Source: a virus
IMG/VR virus record: IMGVR_UViG_3300034072_001783
Coordinates: 1 to 54,406 of that record
DNA: 54,406 nt
Strand: one strand, 5' to 3'
The translations under genes were made by a program, and so were the position numbers. Numbering within the stretch: the first letter of the stretch is position 1; each line of letters begins with the position of its first letter. Shown here one piece after another: positions 15,738-23,675 of the stretch. A model generated the notes under the pieces. The model worked only from the letters and a program-made list of their open reading frames with translations. It was not told the origin of the DNA and did no database searches.

Positions 15738-16349
15738 ATGAGTAAGCAAGTATTAATAGAGACTCAAAATTTCATTTCCACTTTATCTCCCTTAACCGAA
15801 GGAAAAACCTCAGAACGTGGTAATCCCATTGTTGAAGGAATTTTAGCCACAGCTGAGGTTAAAAATGGTAATGGGAGATATTATAAAAAAGATTTGTGGG
15901 AACGCGAGATAGATAAGTATATGGAGTCTGTAAAAGAAAAGCGCGCTCTAGGAGAACTTGATCACCCTGAATCCTCTATAATTAACCTTAAAAATGTATC
16001 ACACAATATAGCTGAGTTATGGTGGAATGGAGATAACATAATGGGTAAAATAGAAATTCTACCCACTCCCTCAGGAAACATACTTAAAGCTTTACTTGAT
16101 AGTGGAATTAAAGTAGGTGTATCCTCACGTGGTATGGGTTCATTGAAAGAAGTAAATGGAATACTAGAGGTACAAGATGATTTTGATCTATTATGTTGGG
16201 ACTTCGTTTCTACACCATCCAACCCCGGATCATGGATGTCTCCACTTAAAGAAGGAATTGATTATTCAAATCTCCCAAACCCCTATTTAAATGTTCAAAA
16301 AGTAATAACGGATATTCTTTGTTCTCAAGGTAGTTGTCCTATATTTTAA
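15738..16349 (+). CDS. Prohead core protease (gp21-like, S78 type)
   Basis: A 203-residue serine protease of the T4 gp21 group that matures head proteins, typically after [IL]-x-E. The catalytic His is in GELDHPE (H76) and the nucleophile in GVSSRGMGS (S129 or S130). The following DDFDLLCWDFVSTPSNPG segment is also typical. Length is close to T4 gp21. The N-terminus itself contains L-I-E at 6-8, which fits self-processing. It is followed by a strong terminator and then the scaffold gene, the usual T4 order 21-22-23. Confidence 0.95.
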   Translation: MSKQVLIETQNFISTLSPLTEGKTSERGNPIVEGILATAEVKNGNGRYYKKDLWEREIDKYMESVKEKRALGELDHPESSIINLKNVSHNIAELWWNGDNIMGKIEILPTPSGNILKALLDSGIKVGVSSRGMGSLKEVNGILEVQDDFDLLCWDFVSTPSNPGSWMSPLKEGIDYSNLPNPYLNVQKVITDILCSQGSCPIF

Positions 16350-16363
16350 CACCCCTTAGTGTT
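16348..16363 (+). other. Weak inverted repeat after protease gene
   Basis: AACAC (16348-16352) pairs with GTGTT (16359-16363) around CCCTTA, followed by only two more Ts. It may be a minor first terminator ahead of the strong one at 16378. Confidence 0.3.
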
Positions 16364-16377
16364 TTATCACTTTGGCC

Positions 16378-16410
16378 AAGGTTGAACTTTTGTTCAACCT
16401 TTTTTTTTTC
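16378..16410 (+). terminator. Strong intrinsic terminator
   Basis: AAGGTTGAAC (16378-16387) pairs with GTTCAACCTT (16392-16401) around TTTT, and the right arm runs into a T-tract up to 16409. It separates the protease gene from the scaffold and capsid genes. Confidence 0.9.
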
Positions 16411-16548
16411 TTTTGCATTTTGAAAAATCCCCACATATGTATAAACCGAATATGCTATCCAATCTATATATAGCATGACTATTAATTAATTTCTATTACG
16501 TTTCTTTAATAAACGTATTTCCCAAACAAAAACATAATTTTAGGAAAA
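16411..16548 (+). promoter_or_regulatory. Scaffold gene leader with two inverted repeats
   Basis: This is the non-coding leader of the scaffold gene and must contain a promoter, since a terminator precedes it. It lacks the ATATTTATAA motif found elsewhere. Two inverted repeats are visible: ATGCTAT/ATAGCAT (16452-16458 and 16470-16476) and TACGTTT/AAACGTA (16497-16503 and 16511-16517), neither with a T-tract. TTG at 16413 followed 20 bases later by TATGTATA is a weak Bacteroidota-type promoter match. Confidence 0.4.
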
Positions 16549-17787
16549 ATGGCTACAAACAGAGATTTGCTTAAAGAAGCAATCGCAGAAGCTAAAGCTG
16601 TAAAAGAAATGGCTATAGCAAATGCAAAAGCAGCTCTTGAAGAAGCTTTCACACCTCAACTAAAATCTATGCTTGCTACTAAACTTCAAGAAATGGAAGA
16701 AGAAGATTTAGAAGAAGCAGGATTTGGCAAAATGTCTTCCGATGCTACTGAAGGATTCAGTGATATGGAAGAAAAAGCTCTTGATGAGGAAGAAACTACT
16801 GAAGAGTTAGATCTTGATGAACTTCTTGCAGAACTAGAAGAAGCTGAAGATGATGACATGATGTATGAGGCTGAAGAAGCTGAAGAAGACATGATGGATG
16901 AAGAAGAAGCAGAATCACTAGATTTGGAAGATATGTCTGAAGAAGATTTAAAATCATTCATCGAAGATGTAATCGCTGATATGATCGAAGCTGGTGAATT
17001 AGAAGCTGGTGAAAGTGAAGAAGGCGAGGAAATGGAAGATGAAGAAATGGAAGATGAAATGGAAGAAGAAGATGAAGAAGTAAATATCGATGAACTTCTT
17101 GCTGAAATTGATTCTATGGATGAAGAAGAGGAAATGATGGAAGAAGGCCTTATGGATAAAATCGTTAAGGCAGTAAACCGATTTGGCTCCTCAGGAAGAA
17201 TTGAAGATTTGAAAAAAGAAATCCCTGCAAAAGTTGCCGCAGGTAAAAAACTAGCAGCATCCGGAAAGATTGAATCTTTTACAGAACCTACAGAAGCTGA
17301 TATTAATACTATAGTTAAAGCAGCTGAAGAAGATGGTGGTACTGGAAGAGTTGAGATTAAAGGAGGTAAATTAGTTTATACTCCTGGGTCCGAAGCTAAA
17401 GGAGCAGCACAGGCATCTACTTTTGAAAATCTTCAAAAAGAACTTTCTGAAGCTCACAAAACAATTCAAACTCTTCGTTCCGAATTAAATGAAGTTAATT
17501 TGTTAAATGCTAAATTGCTTTATACAAACAAAATCTTCAAAGGTAAAAACTTGACAGAAAGTCAAAAAGTAAAAGTACTTGAAACTTTTGATAAAGCTAC
17601 TACTGTTAAAGAAGTTAAACTTGTTTATGAAACCCTAAATGAAGGAATTAACACAAACAAAAGACCAATTTCTGAAAACTTAGGAAGTGCATCAAAAGCA
17701 ATGGGTACAACTAAAAAACCTATAATTGAAGCTAATGATCAATTCGCTCGTATGAGAGAATTAGCGTTCTACAGTACAAAACATTAA
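16549..17787 (+). CDS. Prohead scaffold/core protein (gp22-like)
   Basis: A 412-residue protein that would fill the prohead as scaffold and be degraded by the protease. Residues about 40-200 are extremely acidic, dominated by Glu, Asp, Met and Leu, with many [IL]-x-E sites (for example L-K-E at 8-10). A more mixed domain follows (about 200-290), then a helical region (ENLQKELSEAHKTIQTLRSE) and a conserved-looking end QFARMRELAFYSTKH. T4 gp22 is shorter, about 270 residues, but composition and position between protease and major capsid protein agree. It has its own leader after a terminator. Confidence 0.85.
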   Translation: MATNRDLLKEAIAEAKAVKEMAIANAKAALEEAFTPQLKSMLATKLQEMEEEDLEEAGFGKMSSDATEGFSDMEEKALDEEETTEELDLDELLAELEEAEDDDMMYEAEEAEEDMMDEEEAESLDLEDMSEEDLKSFIEDVIADMIEAGELEAGESEEGEEMEDEEMEDEMEEEDEEVNIDELLAEIDSMDEEEEMMEEGLMDKIVKAVNRFGSSGRIEDLKKEIPAKVAAGKKLAASGKIESFTEPTEADINTIVKAAEEDGGTGRVEIKGGKLVYTPGSEAKGAAQASTFENLQKELSEAHKTIQTLRSELNEVNLLNAKLLYTNKIFKGKNLTESQKVKVLETFDKATTVKEVKLVYETLNEGINTNKRPISENLGSASKAMGTTKKPIIEANDQFARMRELAFYSTKH

Positions 17788-17814
17788 TTTTAAAACTTAA
17801 AAACAAAAAACAAA

Positions 17815-19494
17815 ATGTCAAACTTAAATTCACTTTTAGAAAGTTCTGCTAGCGGTTGGAGAAACATGCAGAACGAAGGTGCTCGTATCGCGAGCAAGTG
17901 GGGAAAAACAGGTTTGTTGGAAGGTCTTTCTACAGAGATCGATAAAAACAACATGGCCTTGATCCTTGAAAACCAAGCAAAACAATTAGTAACTGAAGCA
18001 TCTGCTACTGATCAAGGTGGTGGTACTTTTTCTGTAGGAAATGGTGCACAATGGGCAGGAGTTGCTCTTCCATTGGTACGTAAAGTATTTGGATCTCTTT
18101 CAACTAAAGAATTCATGTCAGTACAACCAATGAACCTTCCTTCAGGTCTAGTATTCTTTTTGGATTTCCAATATGGAGATGCTAAACAATTAAATTTTGG
18201 CCCAGGTGGTAATCCTTATTCTTCTCCTGCTTCAATGTATGGTAACACTAACCCAGGTGCCTCTGCAGATGCTAGTGGTGGTCTTTATGGTGCAGGACGA
18301 TTTGGTTACTCAATCAACCAAAAATCAGCTTCTTTAACAGGTACTATTACAAAAGCAACTTGGGCTCAGGTTGACTATACTGCTGAACTTTCATCTTCAA
18401 TTGCTGCAGGTGTTACTTATTCTGCAGTATCAATTAATATGAGTTCCCTTACTGGATCTGGTGCAACTAACCCAGACTTCAAAGGTGTTCGTGCTTTCAC
18501 AGCTACTTCAGCTTCAATTGCTACTACTTCAACTATCTTACCTCAATACACTTCAGTTAATGAAGCTACCGGAACTGTAACTTTCATTCACCAAGTATCC
18601 TCAGCTTCATTCGCTGATTTGAGTGAGCCATTCTATGTAACTTACAACGTTCAACCAACAGATAACAACCGTGGTGACTTTGAAGATGCATCAGGTGCTG
18701 GTTACCCAAATGCTAACTCAACTTCAGCTGATCAACTTGCTATCCCAGAAATCAATGTTAAATTGAAATCTGAAGCAATCGTTGCTAAAACACGTAAATT
18801 GAAAGCACAATGGACTCCTGAGTTCGCTCAAGACCTTAACGCTTACCAATCACTTGATGCTGAAGCAGAATTGACATCTATCATGAGCGAGTATATCTCA
18901 TTAGAGATTGATCTTGAAAACCTTGATATGTTGATCCAAGATGCTTCTGCAGCAGATGAGTACTGGTCAGCTGTTAATAACCGTTCATTGAACTCTGCTA
19001 AAACAGGATTTGATGATCTAGGATTCTACAACACACAAGGTCAGTGGTTCCAAACTCTAGGAACAAAAATGCAAAAAGTTTCAAACAAAATCCACCAGAA
19101 AACTCTACGTGGAGGTGCAAACTTTATGGTAGTTTCTCCTACAGTTGCAACAATCCTTGAATCAATCCCTGGATTCGCATCAACATCAGATGGTGAAGCA
19201 ACTAAAATGTCTTACGCATTTGGTATCCAAAAATCAGGTCAGTTAAATAACCGTTTCACAGTTTATAAGAACCCTTATATGACTGAGAACGTTATTTTGA
19301 TGGGTTATAGAGGATCTCAGTTCCTTGAAACAGGTGCTGTATTTGCTCCATACATTCCATTGATCATGACTCCACTAGTATACGATCCAGATACATTTAC
19401 ACCACGTAAAGGTCTATTGACTCGTTACGCTAAGAAAATGATCCGTCCGGAATTCTACGGTCGTATCTTCGTGAGCGACTTGGCTTCTATCTAA
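17815..19494 (+). CDS. Major capsid protein (gp23-like)
   Basis: A 559-residue HK97-fold capsid subunit. The N-terminus ends in LILENQAKQLVTEASATDQ; V-T-E61/A62 lies where T4 gp23 is cut (after Glu65), so the mature protein probably starts near residue 62. Conserved segments include PLVRKVFGSLSTKEFMSVQP, MNLPSGLVFFLDFQYG, the TRKLKAQWTPEFAQDLNAY region and GYRGSQFLETGAVFAPYIPL near the end. Codon use is visibly richer in C-ending codons than in many neighbours, as expected for a highly expressed gene. An A-rich leader precedes it and a perfect terminator follows. Confidence 0.97.
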   Translation: MSNLNSLLESSASGWRNMQNEGARIASKWGKTGLLEGLSTEIDKNNMALILENQAKQLVTEASATDQGGGTFSVGNGAQWAGVALPLVRKVFGSLSTKEFMSVQPMNLPSGLVFFLDFQYGDAKQLNFGPGGNPYSSPASMYGNTNPGASADASGGLYGAGRFGYSINQKSASLTGTITKATWAQVDYTAELSSSIAAGVTYSAVSINMSSLTGSGATNPDFKGVRAFTATSASIATTSTILPQYTSVNEATGTVTFIHQVSSASFADLSEPFYVTYNVQPTDNNRGDFEDASGAGYPNANSTSADQLAIPEINVKLKSEAIVAKTRKLKAQWTPEFAQDLNAYQSLDAEAELTSIMSEYISLEIDLENLDMLIQDASAADEYWSAVNNRSLNSAKTGFDDLGFYNTQGQWFQTLGTKMQKVSNKIHQKTLRGGANFMVVSPTVATILESIPGFASTSDGEATKMSYAFGIQKSGQLNNRFTVYKNPYMTENVILMGYRGSQFLETGAVFAPYIPLIMTPLVYDPDTFTPRKGLLTRYAKKMIRPEFYGRIFVSDLASI

Positions 19495-19520
19495 TAGAAA
19501 CAACTAATAAAAGTTAAAAG

Positions 19521-19546
19521 AGCCTAGCGAAAGCTAGGCTTTTTTT
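19521..19546 (+). terminator. Intrinsic terminator after major capsid gene
   Basis: AGCCTAGC pairs perfectly with GCTAGGCT around a GAAA tetraloop, followed by six or more Ts. Confidence 0.95.
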
Positions 19547-19549
19547 ATA

Positions 19550-19557
19550 TATTTATA
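19550..19557 (+). promoter_or_regulatory. Late-promoter-like motif TATTTATA
   Basis: ATATTTATAATCAAAAA follows the capsid terminator by three bases and lies 14 bases before the PhoH-like ATG at 19572. Confidence 0.55.
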
Positions 19558-19571
19558 ATCAAAAACGTTAT

Positions 19572-20270
19572 ATGACAGATTATAATAGAAGTGCTGAAGC
19601 ACAGGAGGTTTTTAAAAGAAAAGGGAAACCAAAAACCCCAATCAAATTTAAACTCACCTTAAACGAGGAACAAAAAATTGCAAAAGATCAAATACTCCAT
19701 AATACCGTAACTATATTAAAAGGTAAAGCAGGATCAGGTAAATCTTTATTAGCAGCAAATATAGCCCTAGATTTACTCTTCACAAGAGAAATTGAAAAAG
19801 TAATCATCACTCGACCCACAGTAGTAGCAGGACAAGATATAGGATATCTTCCAGGGGGTATAGATGAAAAATTAGCCCCTTTTACAGCTCCAGTATACGA
19901 AAATATGCATAGATTATATGATAAGGAAAAAATCGAAAAACTTATCACAGAGGGTAAAATAGAAATAGTACCTGTATCTTTTATGAGAGGGAGGAACTTC
20001 ACAGATTGTTTAGTAGTTGTTGATGAATCACAGAATCTAACAGATGTACAGACTGAGCTAATCTTAACCCGTATATGCAAGGGATCTAAAGTAATATTTT
20101 GTGGAGATAGTGCCCAAATTGACCTTAAAAACAAGAAAGAATCAGGATTTGATTTTATGGCTAAGCACATGGCTGACATTCCAGGAATTAAAGTTATAAC
20201 TTTAGAAAAAAATCATAGACACGAAATTGTTGAACCTATATTAGAAGTTTATAAGTCATTCAGAAGTTAA
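19572..20270 (+). CDS. phoH: PhoH-like P-loop ATPase
   Basis: A 232-residue cytoplasmic ATPase of the PhoH family. Walker A is GKAGSGKS (51-58), the conserved RPTVVAGQDIGYLPGG block follows at 81-96, and Walker B is LVVVDESQN (147-155), with GDSAQIDL further on. The family resembles superfamily 1 helicase cores and may act on RNA; its role in phages is unresolved, although it is a common phage auxiliary gene. It is insulated by the capsid terminator and its own late-type motif. Confidence 0.93.
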   Translation: MTDYNRSAEAQEVFKRKGKPKTPIKFKLTLNEEQKIAKDQILHNTVTILKGKAGSGKSLLAANIALDLLFTREIEKVIITRPTVVAGQDIGYLPGGIDEKLAPFTAPVYENMHRLYDKEKIEKLITEGKIEIVPVSFMRGRNFTDCLVVVDESQNLTDVQTELILTRICKGSKVIFCGDSAQIDLKNKKESGFDFMAKHMADIPGIKVITLEKNHRHEIVEPILEVYKSFRS

Positions 20271-20273
20271 CAA

Positions 20274-20281
20274 TATTTATA
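20274..20281 (+). promoter_or_regulatory. Late-promoter-like motif TATTTATA
   Basis: AATATTTATAACAAAATATT lies 13 bases before the ATG at 20295. Confidence 0.5.
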
Positions 20282-20294
20282 ACAAAATATTGAT

Positions 20295-20741
20295 ATGGCT
20301 TCTACATTAACTGCTACCTCTTTTAATATAAAAATAACAGAAGAACACATTATTCGTAATAGTGTTATTAAAAATGAAGTAACTCGTACAATTACTGGAG
20401 TTAAAAACATTGATCACCGAATTGTAACTTGCCCAAACACTACATCTATTGATTTATTTAATTTAGATGGAATTAACCCTGGAGCAGGAACATTCCCTTC
20501 AGGTAGTCTTCAATATGTTAGGATTACTAACTTAGATGATACCTATAGTGTAGCAGTAACAATTAGTGGGTCACAAGGAAATTTTACTCAAGAATTAACC
20601 CCCACAAATTCAGTATTTATAGTAAGTTCAAATGTTACTTCTAGTAACTTTGATGGTAGTTTTGGTGATGATATAGAGGCTGTAAAAATTTACGCTATAA
20701 GTAGTAGTGTAGATATTGAATATACACTTGTAAACGCATAA
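20295..20741 (+). CDS. Hypothetical beta-rich protein, possible virion decoration protein
   Basis: A 148-residue protein with alternating Thr/Ser/Ile/Val patterns typical of a beta-sandwich (IVTCPNTTSIDLFNL, LQYVRITNLDDTYSVAVTI, SVFIVSSNVTSS). It has no cysteine pair, signal peptide or catalytic motif. Its place between the PhoH-like gene and the neck genes, and its own late-type motif, suggest a virion protein such as a head decoration or neck accessory. I do not recognise a family. Confidence 0.6.
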   Translation: MASTLTATSFNIKITEEHIIRNSVIKNEVTRTITGVKNIDHRIVTCPNTTSIDLFNLDGINPGAGTFPSGSLQYVRITNLDDTYSVAVTISGSQGNFTQELTPTNSVFIVSSNVTSSNFDGSFGDDIEAVKIYAISSSVDIEYTLVNA

Positions 20742-20745
20742 TACT

Positions 20746-21900
20746 ATGAATGTACCTATTTGGCCCGGCTCAAGTTCTTTCCAACCTGGAGAAACTCCAT
20801 TTGGATTTTACGATAATGATCTTCAATTCCAGCAAGACATAGATAAATTTGCTATATTTGCTTCAAGAAGGATGGGATATCCTATTGTAGAAATAGAATT
20901 ACAAGATTTAAACTTTTATGCTGCTTTTGAAGAGGCTGTTACAACATATGGTAATGAACTTTTTGCTTATCAAGCAGCACAAAATTTCTTATCCTTTCAA
21001 GGTGCTCCACAAACCATAGCCTCAGCTAACAATTCTTTGCCTCAACCCAATCTTGCAACTATAATCAGATTAGCAGATCAATATGGAGTAGAAGCAGGTG
21101 TTGGAGGAAATGTCACATGGTATTCAGGATCTATTGATCTTATTCAAGGAGTACAAAATTATAATTTAGAGAATTTTGCAGCTCAGGAAGGAGTAGCCCC
21201 TGGAGATCTAGAAATTAAAAGAGTTTTTTACGAAGCACCTCCCGCAATTGTAAGATATTTTGATCCATATGCTGGTACAGGTACGGGGATGATGCAAATG
21301 TTAGATAGTTTTGGTTTTGGTGGATATTCACCTGCCATCAACTTTTTAATGATGCCTATAAATTATGATTTGCAAAAAATTCAAGCTATTGAGTTCAACG
21401 ACCAAATCCGTAGATCACAATATTCATTTGAGCTTATACATAACAATCTAAAAATATTCCCCATCCCAGGCCCTGCTATGGATAAACTTTGGGTCCAATA
21501 TATTAAAAAATCAGATAGAAATAATCCTTATGTAGATACAGGTGGAGTAGATGTTATTACAAACATTTCTCAAGTACCGTATACTAATCCTATATATTCT
21601 CAAATTAATTCTATAGGTAGACAATGGATTTTTGAATATGCATTAGCCATTGCTAAAGAAATATTAGGATATGTACGAGGTAAATATGGAAATGAAATTC
21701 CTGATCCAAACGAGAAATTAACTTTAAATGCCCCTGATCTACTATCTTCAGCAAAAGATACTAAAGATGCTCTTATAGAAAGATTGAGAGCGTATTTTGA
21801 TGAAACCTCTAGAAAAAAACTTTTAGAAAACAGAGCATCAGAATCTGAATATTTGCAAAAAGAGTTAAATTACGTACCATATACAATTTATATAGGATAA
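20746..21900 (+). CDS. Neck protein (gp13-like)
   Basis: A 384-residue protein. The N-terminal part (FYDNDLQFQQDIDKFAIFAS, then RRMGYPIVEIELQD) and a C-terminal region with GRQWIFEYALAIAKEILGYVRGKYG followed by a Leu-rich helix match what I know of gp13-type neck proteins of marine T4-like phages. These complete the head and connect it to the tail. It is longer than T4 gp13 (309 residues). The order gp13, gp14, gp15 fits the two following genes, which are almost contiguous. The call rests mainly on pattern and synteny. Confidence 0.7.
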   Translation: MNVPIWPGSSSFQPGETPFGFYDNDLQFQQDIDKFAIFASRRMGYPIVEIELQDLNFYAAFEEAVTTYGNELFAYQAAQNFLSFQGAPQTIASANNSLPQPNLATIIRLADQYGVEAGVGGNVTWYSGSIDLIQGVQNYNLENFAAQEGVAPGDLEIKRVFYEAPPAIVRYFDPYAGTGTGMMQMLDSFGFGGYSPAINFLMMPINYDLQKIQAIEFNDQIRRSQYSFELIHNNLKIFPIPGPAMDKLWVQYIKKSDRNNPYVDTGGVDVITNISQVPYTNPIYSQINSIGRQWIFEYALAIAKEILGYVRGKYGNEIPDPNEKLTLNAPDLLSSAKDTKDALIERLRAYFDETSRKKLLENRASESEYLQKELNYVPYTIYIG

Positions 21901-21901
21901 T

Positions 21902-22414
21902 ATGGCACTTTTCGGATCACAAAGAGATATATCATTGTTTAGAAAAGTTAACCGAGAGTTAATGGGTAACATTATGTCTCAACAATGTGTTTACTATAAG
22001 TTAAAGTTAAATGAAACTAAAGTAAACATGTATGGTGAAGCTGCAGGGTCAAGATATTATTTTGAACCCGTAATACTTTTTGCACGAATTCAAAGATCAG
22101 AACAAGAATTCCCTGCAGATGACATAGTAGGTGTAGATTTTCAATGGGGAATTGATTTTAAATTTTTAAGAGATGATTTAGTAGATGCTAATCTTGTTCC
22201 TGAAGTTGGAGATATTATAATGTACAATGAAGGGTATTATGAAGTTCATACCACCAATACTAACCGCTTTATAACAGGTAAAAATCCTGACTACCCTTAC
22301 GAACCAAACCCACTAAACCCAGGACTAGAAAATTTTGGTACTAGCTTGTCAATCATTTGTCAAACATTCTACGTACCTGCTGATAAGGTACAAATAACTA
22401 AAGAACGTATATAA
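21902..22414 (+). CDS. Neck protein (gp14-like)
   Basis: A 170-residue protein starting MALFGSQRDISLFRKVNREL, with segments YYKLKLNETKVNMYGEA, FEPVILFARI, and VPEVGDIIMYNEGYYEVHTT. These fit the gp14-type neck protein family, though T4 gp14 is longer (256 residues). With gp13 it would seal the packaged head. It starts one base after the gp13-like stop and its stop overlaps the next start (TAATG). The assignment is supported by order in the cluster. Confidence 0.7.
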   Translation: MALFGSQRDISLFRKVNRELMGNIMSQQCVYYKLKLNETKVNMYGEAAGSRYYFEPVILFARIQRSEQEFPADDIVGVDFQWGIDFKFLRDDLVDANLVPEVGDIIMYNEGYYEVHTTNTNRFITGKNPDYPYEPNPLNPGLENFGTSLSIICQTFYVPADKVQITKERI

Positions 22415-23673
22415 TGCCTAACCACAGAAAACCCGTACCCAAATCTCAAAAAGAGATAATGAATGATCAGATTAACCCCTATGTTAATCCTGAAACGGGA
22501 GAAACTCGTGGTAATCCTAATGAACCTCAAGATTTTAGACAGTTTACTCCTGATACCCAACGTGGAGTTGATTTTAATAGATCTGAAGAACTCTCATCTA
22601 AAAATGACACATATAAACAATTTTCAGTAAACATACAAGATGTAGATGAAGCTATTTTATACTATTTTGAAAATGTAATCAAACCTACAGTTATACAAAA
22701 TGGTGAAAGAATAGCTGTACCTTTAGTTTATGGTTCTCCTGAAAGGTTTAAAACTATCCAAAAAGATGGATTTTATCGAGATAAAAAAGGTAAAATCATG
22801 TCTCCTATTATTATGTTTAAACGTGATAGTATGGATAAAAATCGTTCTATAGCTAATAAACTAGATGCTAACAATCCTCACCTTTATACAGCTTGGCAAA
22901 AAGCATATAACCCAAAAAATTTTTACTCTAACTTTGATATATTAAATAACAGAGTTCCTACAAAACAGTTTATAGCTAATGTTGTTCCTGACTATGTTAC
23001 ATTAACCTATAGTTTTATTGTACAAACCTACTATATAGAACAATTAAATAAAATCATAGAGGCGATAAACTACGCGTCTGACTCTTATTGGGGTAACCCG
23101 GAACGTTTTCAATTTAAGGCGATGATTGACAGTTTTAATACCATCACTGAACTTAACCAAGGACAAAATAGAGTTGTAAGAAGTAATTTTAATTTGAAAG
23201 TTCATGGATATATTGTTCCAGATATAATACAAAAAGATTTAAAATCTATTAAAAAATACAATAGTAAATCTAAAGTAACTTTTGGAATCGAAACCACTTC
23301 AGGACTAGAATATGTTTCATCTTCCAAACCAAAATCAGTGACACAATTTGCAACAACTTCAACTAGTGGTGGAAATGGTATCAATACAAATGTGATAATT
23401 TACTTAAACACTAATATCCAAAAAGAAGGTACATATGTAAATTCAACTACTGTTACATTCCCAAGCGGTTGGTTAACAGCACCAAATGGTCTACCTTCAA
23501 CCTCTGTAAATAACTTTAGCATATTTGTCAATGGTGCATTAATAGAAGGAGCAGCTATTGTTTCTTTCACTGAAAGTGGGGGAGTTACAACTCTAGTAAT
23601 AGATCCTGTAGAGCTAGGATATAGTTTTAGCCCAACAGATGAAGTAATAGCAATAGGAAAATTTAATAGTTAA
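22414..23673 (+). CDS. Tail completion/sheath terminator protein (gp15-like) with C-terminal extension
   Basis: A 419-residue protein. Residues about 60-300 contain AVPLVYGSPERFKTIQK, KIMSPIIMFKRDSM, VTLTYSFIVQTYYIEQLNKI and NPERFQFKAMIDSFN, which resemble the gp15 tail terminator group that caps the tube and sheath and binds the neck. T4 gp15 has 272 residues. Here an N-terminal Pro/Asn-rich arm (1-60) and a C-terminal beta domain (about 310-419, with NFSIFVNGALIEGAAIVSF) are extra. The C-terminal domain looks like those on fibre or decoration proteins, and fibre genes follow directly. Confidence 0.6.
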   Translation: MPNHRKPVPKSQKEIMNDQINPYVNPETGETRGNPNEPQDFRQFTPDTQRGVDFNRSEELSSKNDTYKQFSVNIQDVDEAILYYFENVIKPTVIQNGERIAVPLVYGSPERFKTIQKDGFYRDKKGKIMSPIIMFKRDSMDKNRSIANKLDANNPHLYTAWQKAYNPKNFYSNFDILNNRVPTKQFIANVVPDYVTLTYSFIVQTYYIEQLNKIIEAINYASDSYWGNPERFQFKAMIDSFNTITELNQGQNRVVRSNFNLKVHGYIVPDIIQKDLKSIKKYNSKSKVTFGIETTSGLEYVSSSKPKSVTQFATTSTSGGNGINTNVIIYLNTNIQKEGTYVNSTTVTFPSGWLTAPNGLPSTSVNNFSIFVNGALIEGAAIVSFTESGGVTTLVIDPVELGYSFSPTDEVIAIGKFNS

Positions 23674-23675
23674 TA

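Noticed and set aside
16681-17130. GAA/GAT-rich repeat tract
   Set aside because: It is the coding region for the acidic Glu/Asp-rich part of the scaffold protein, not a separate DNA repeat element.
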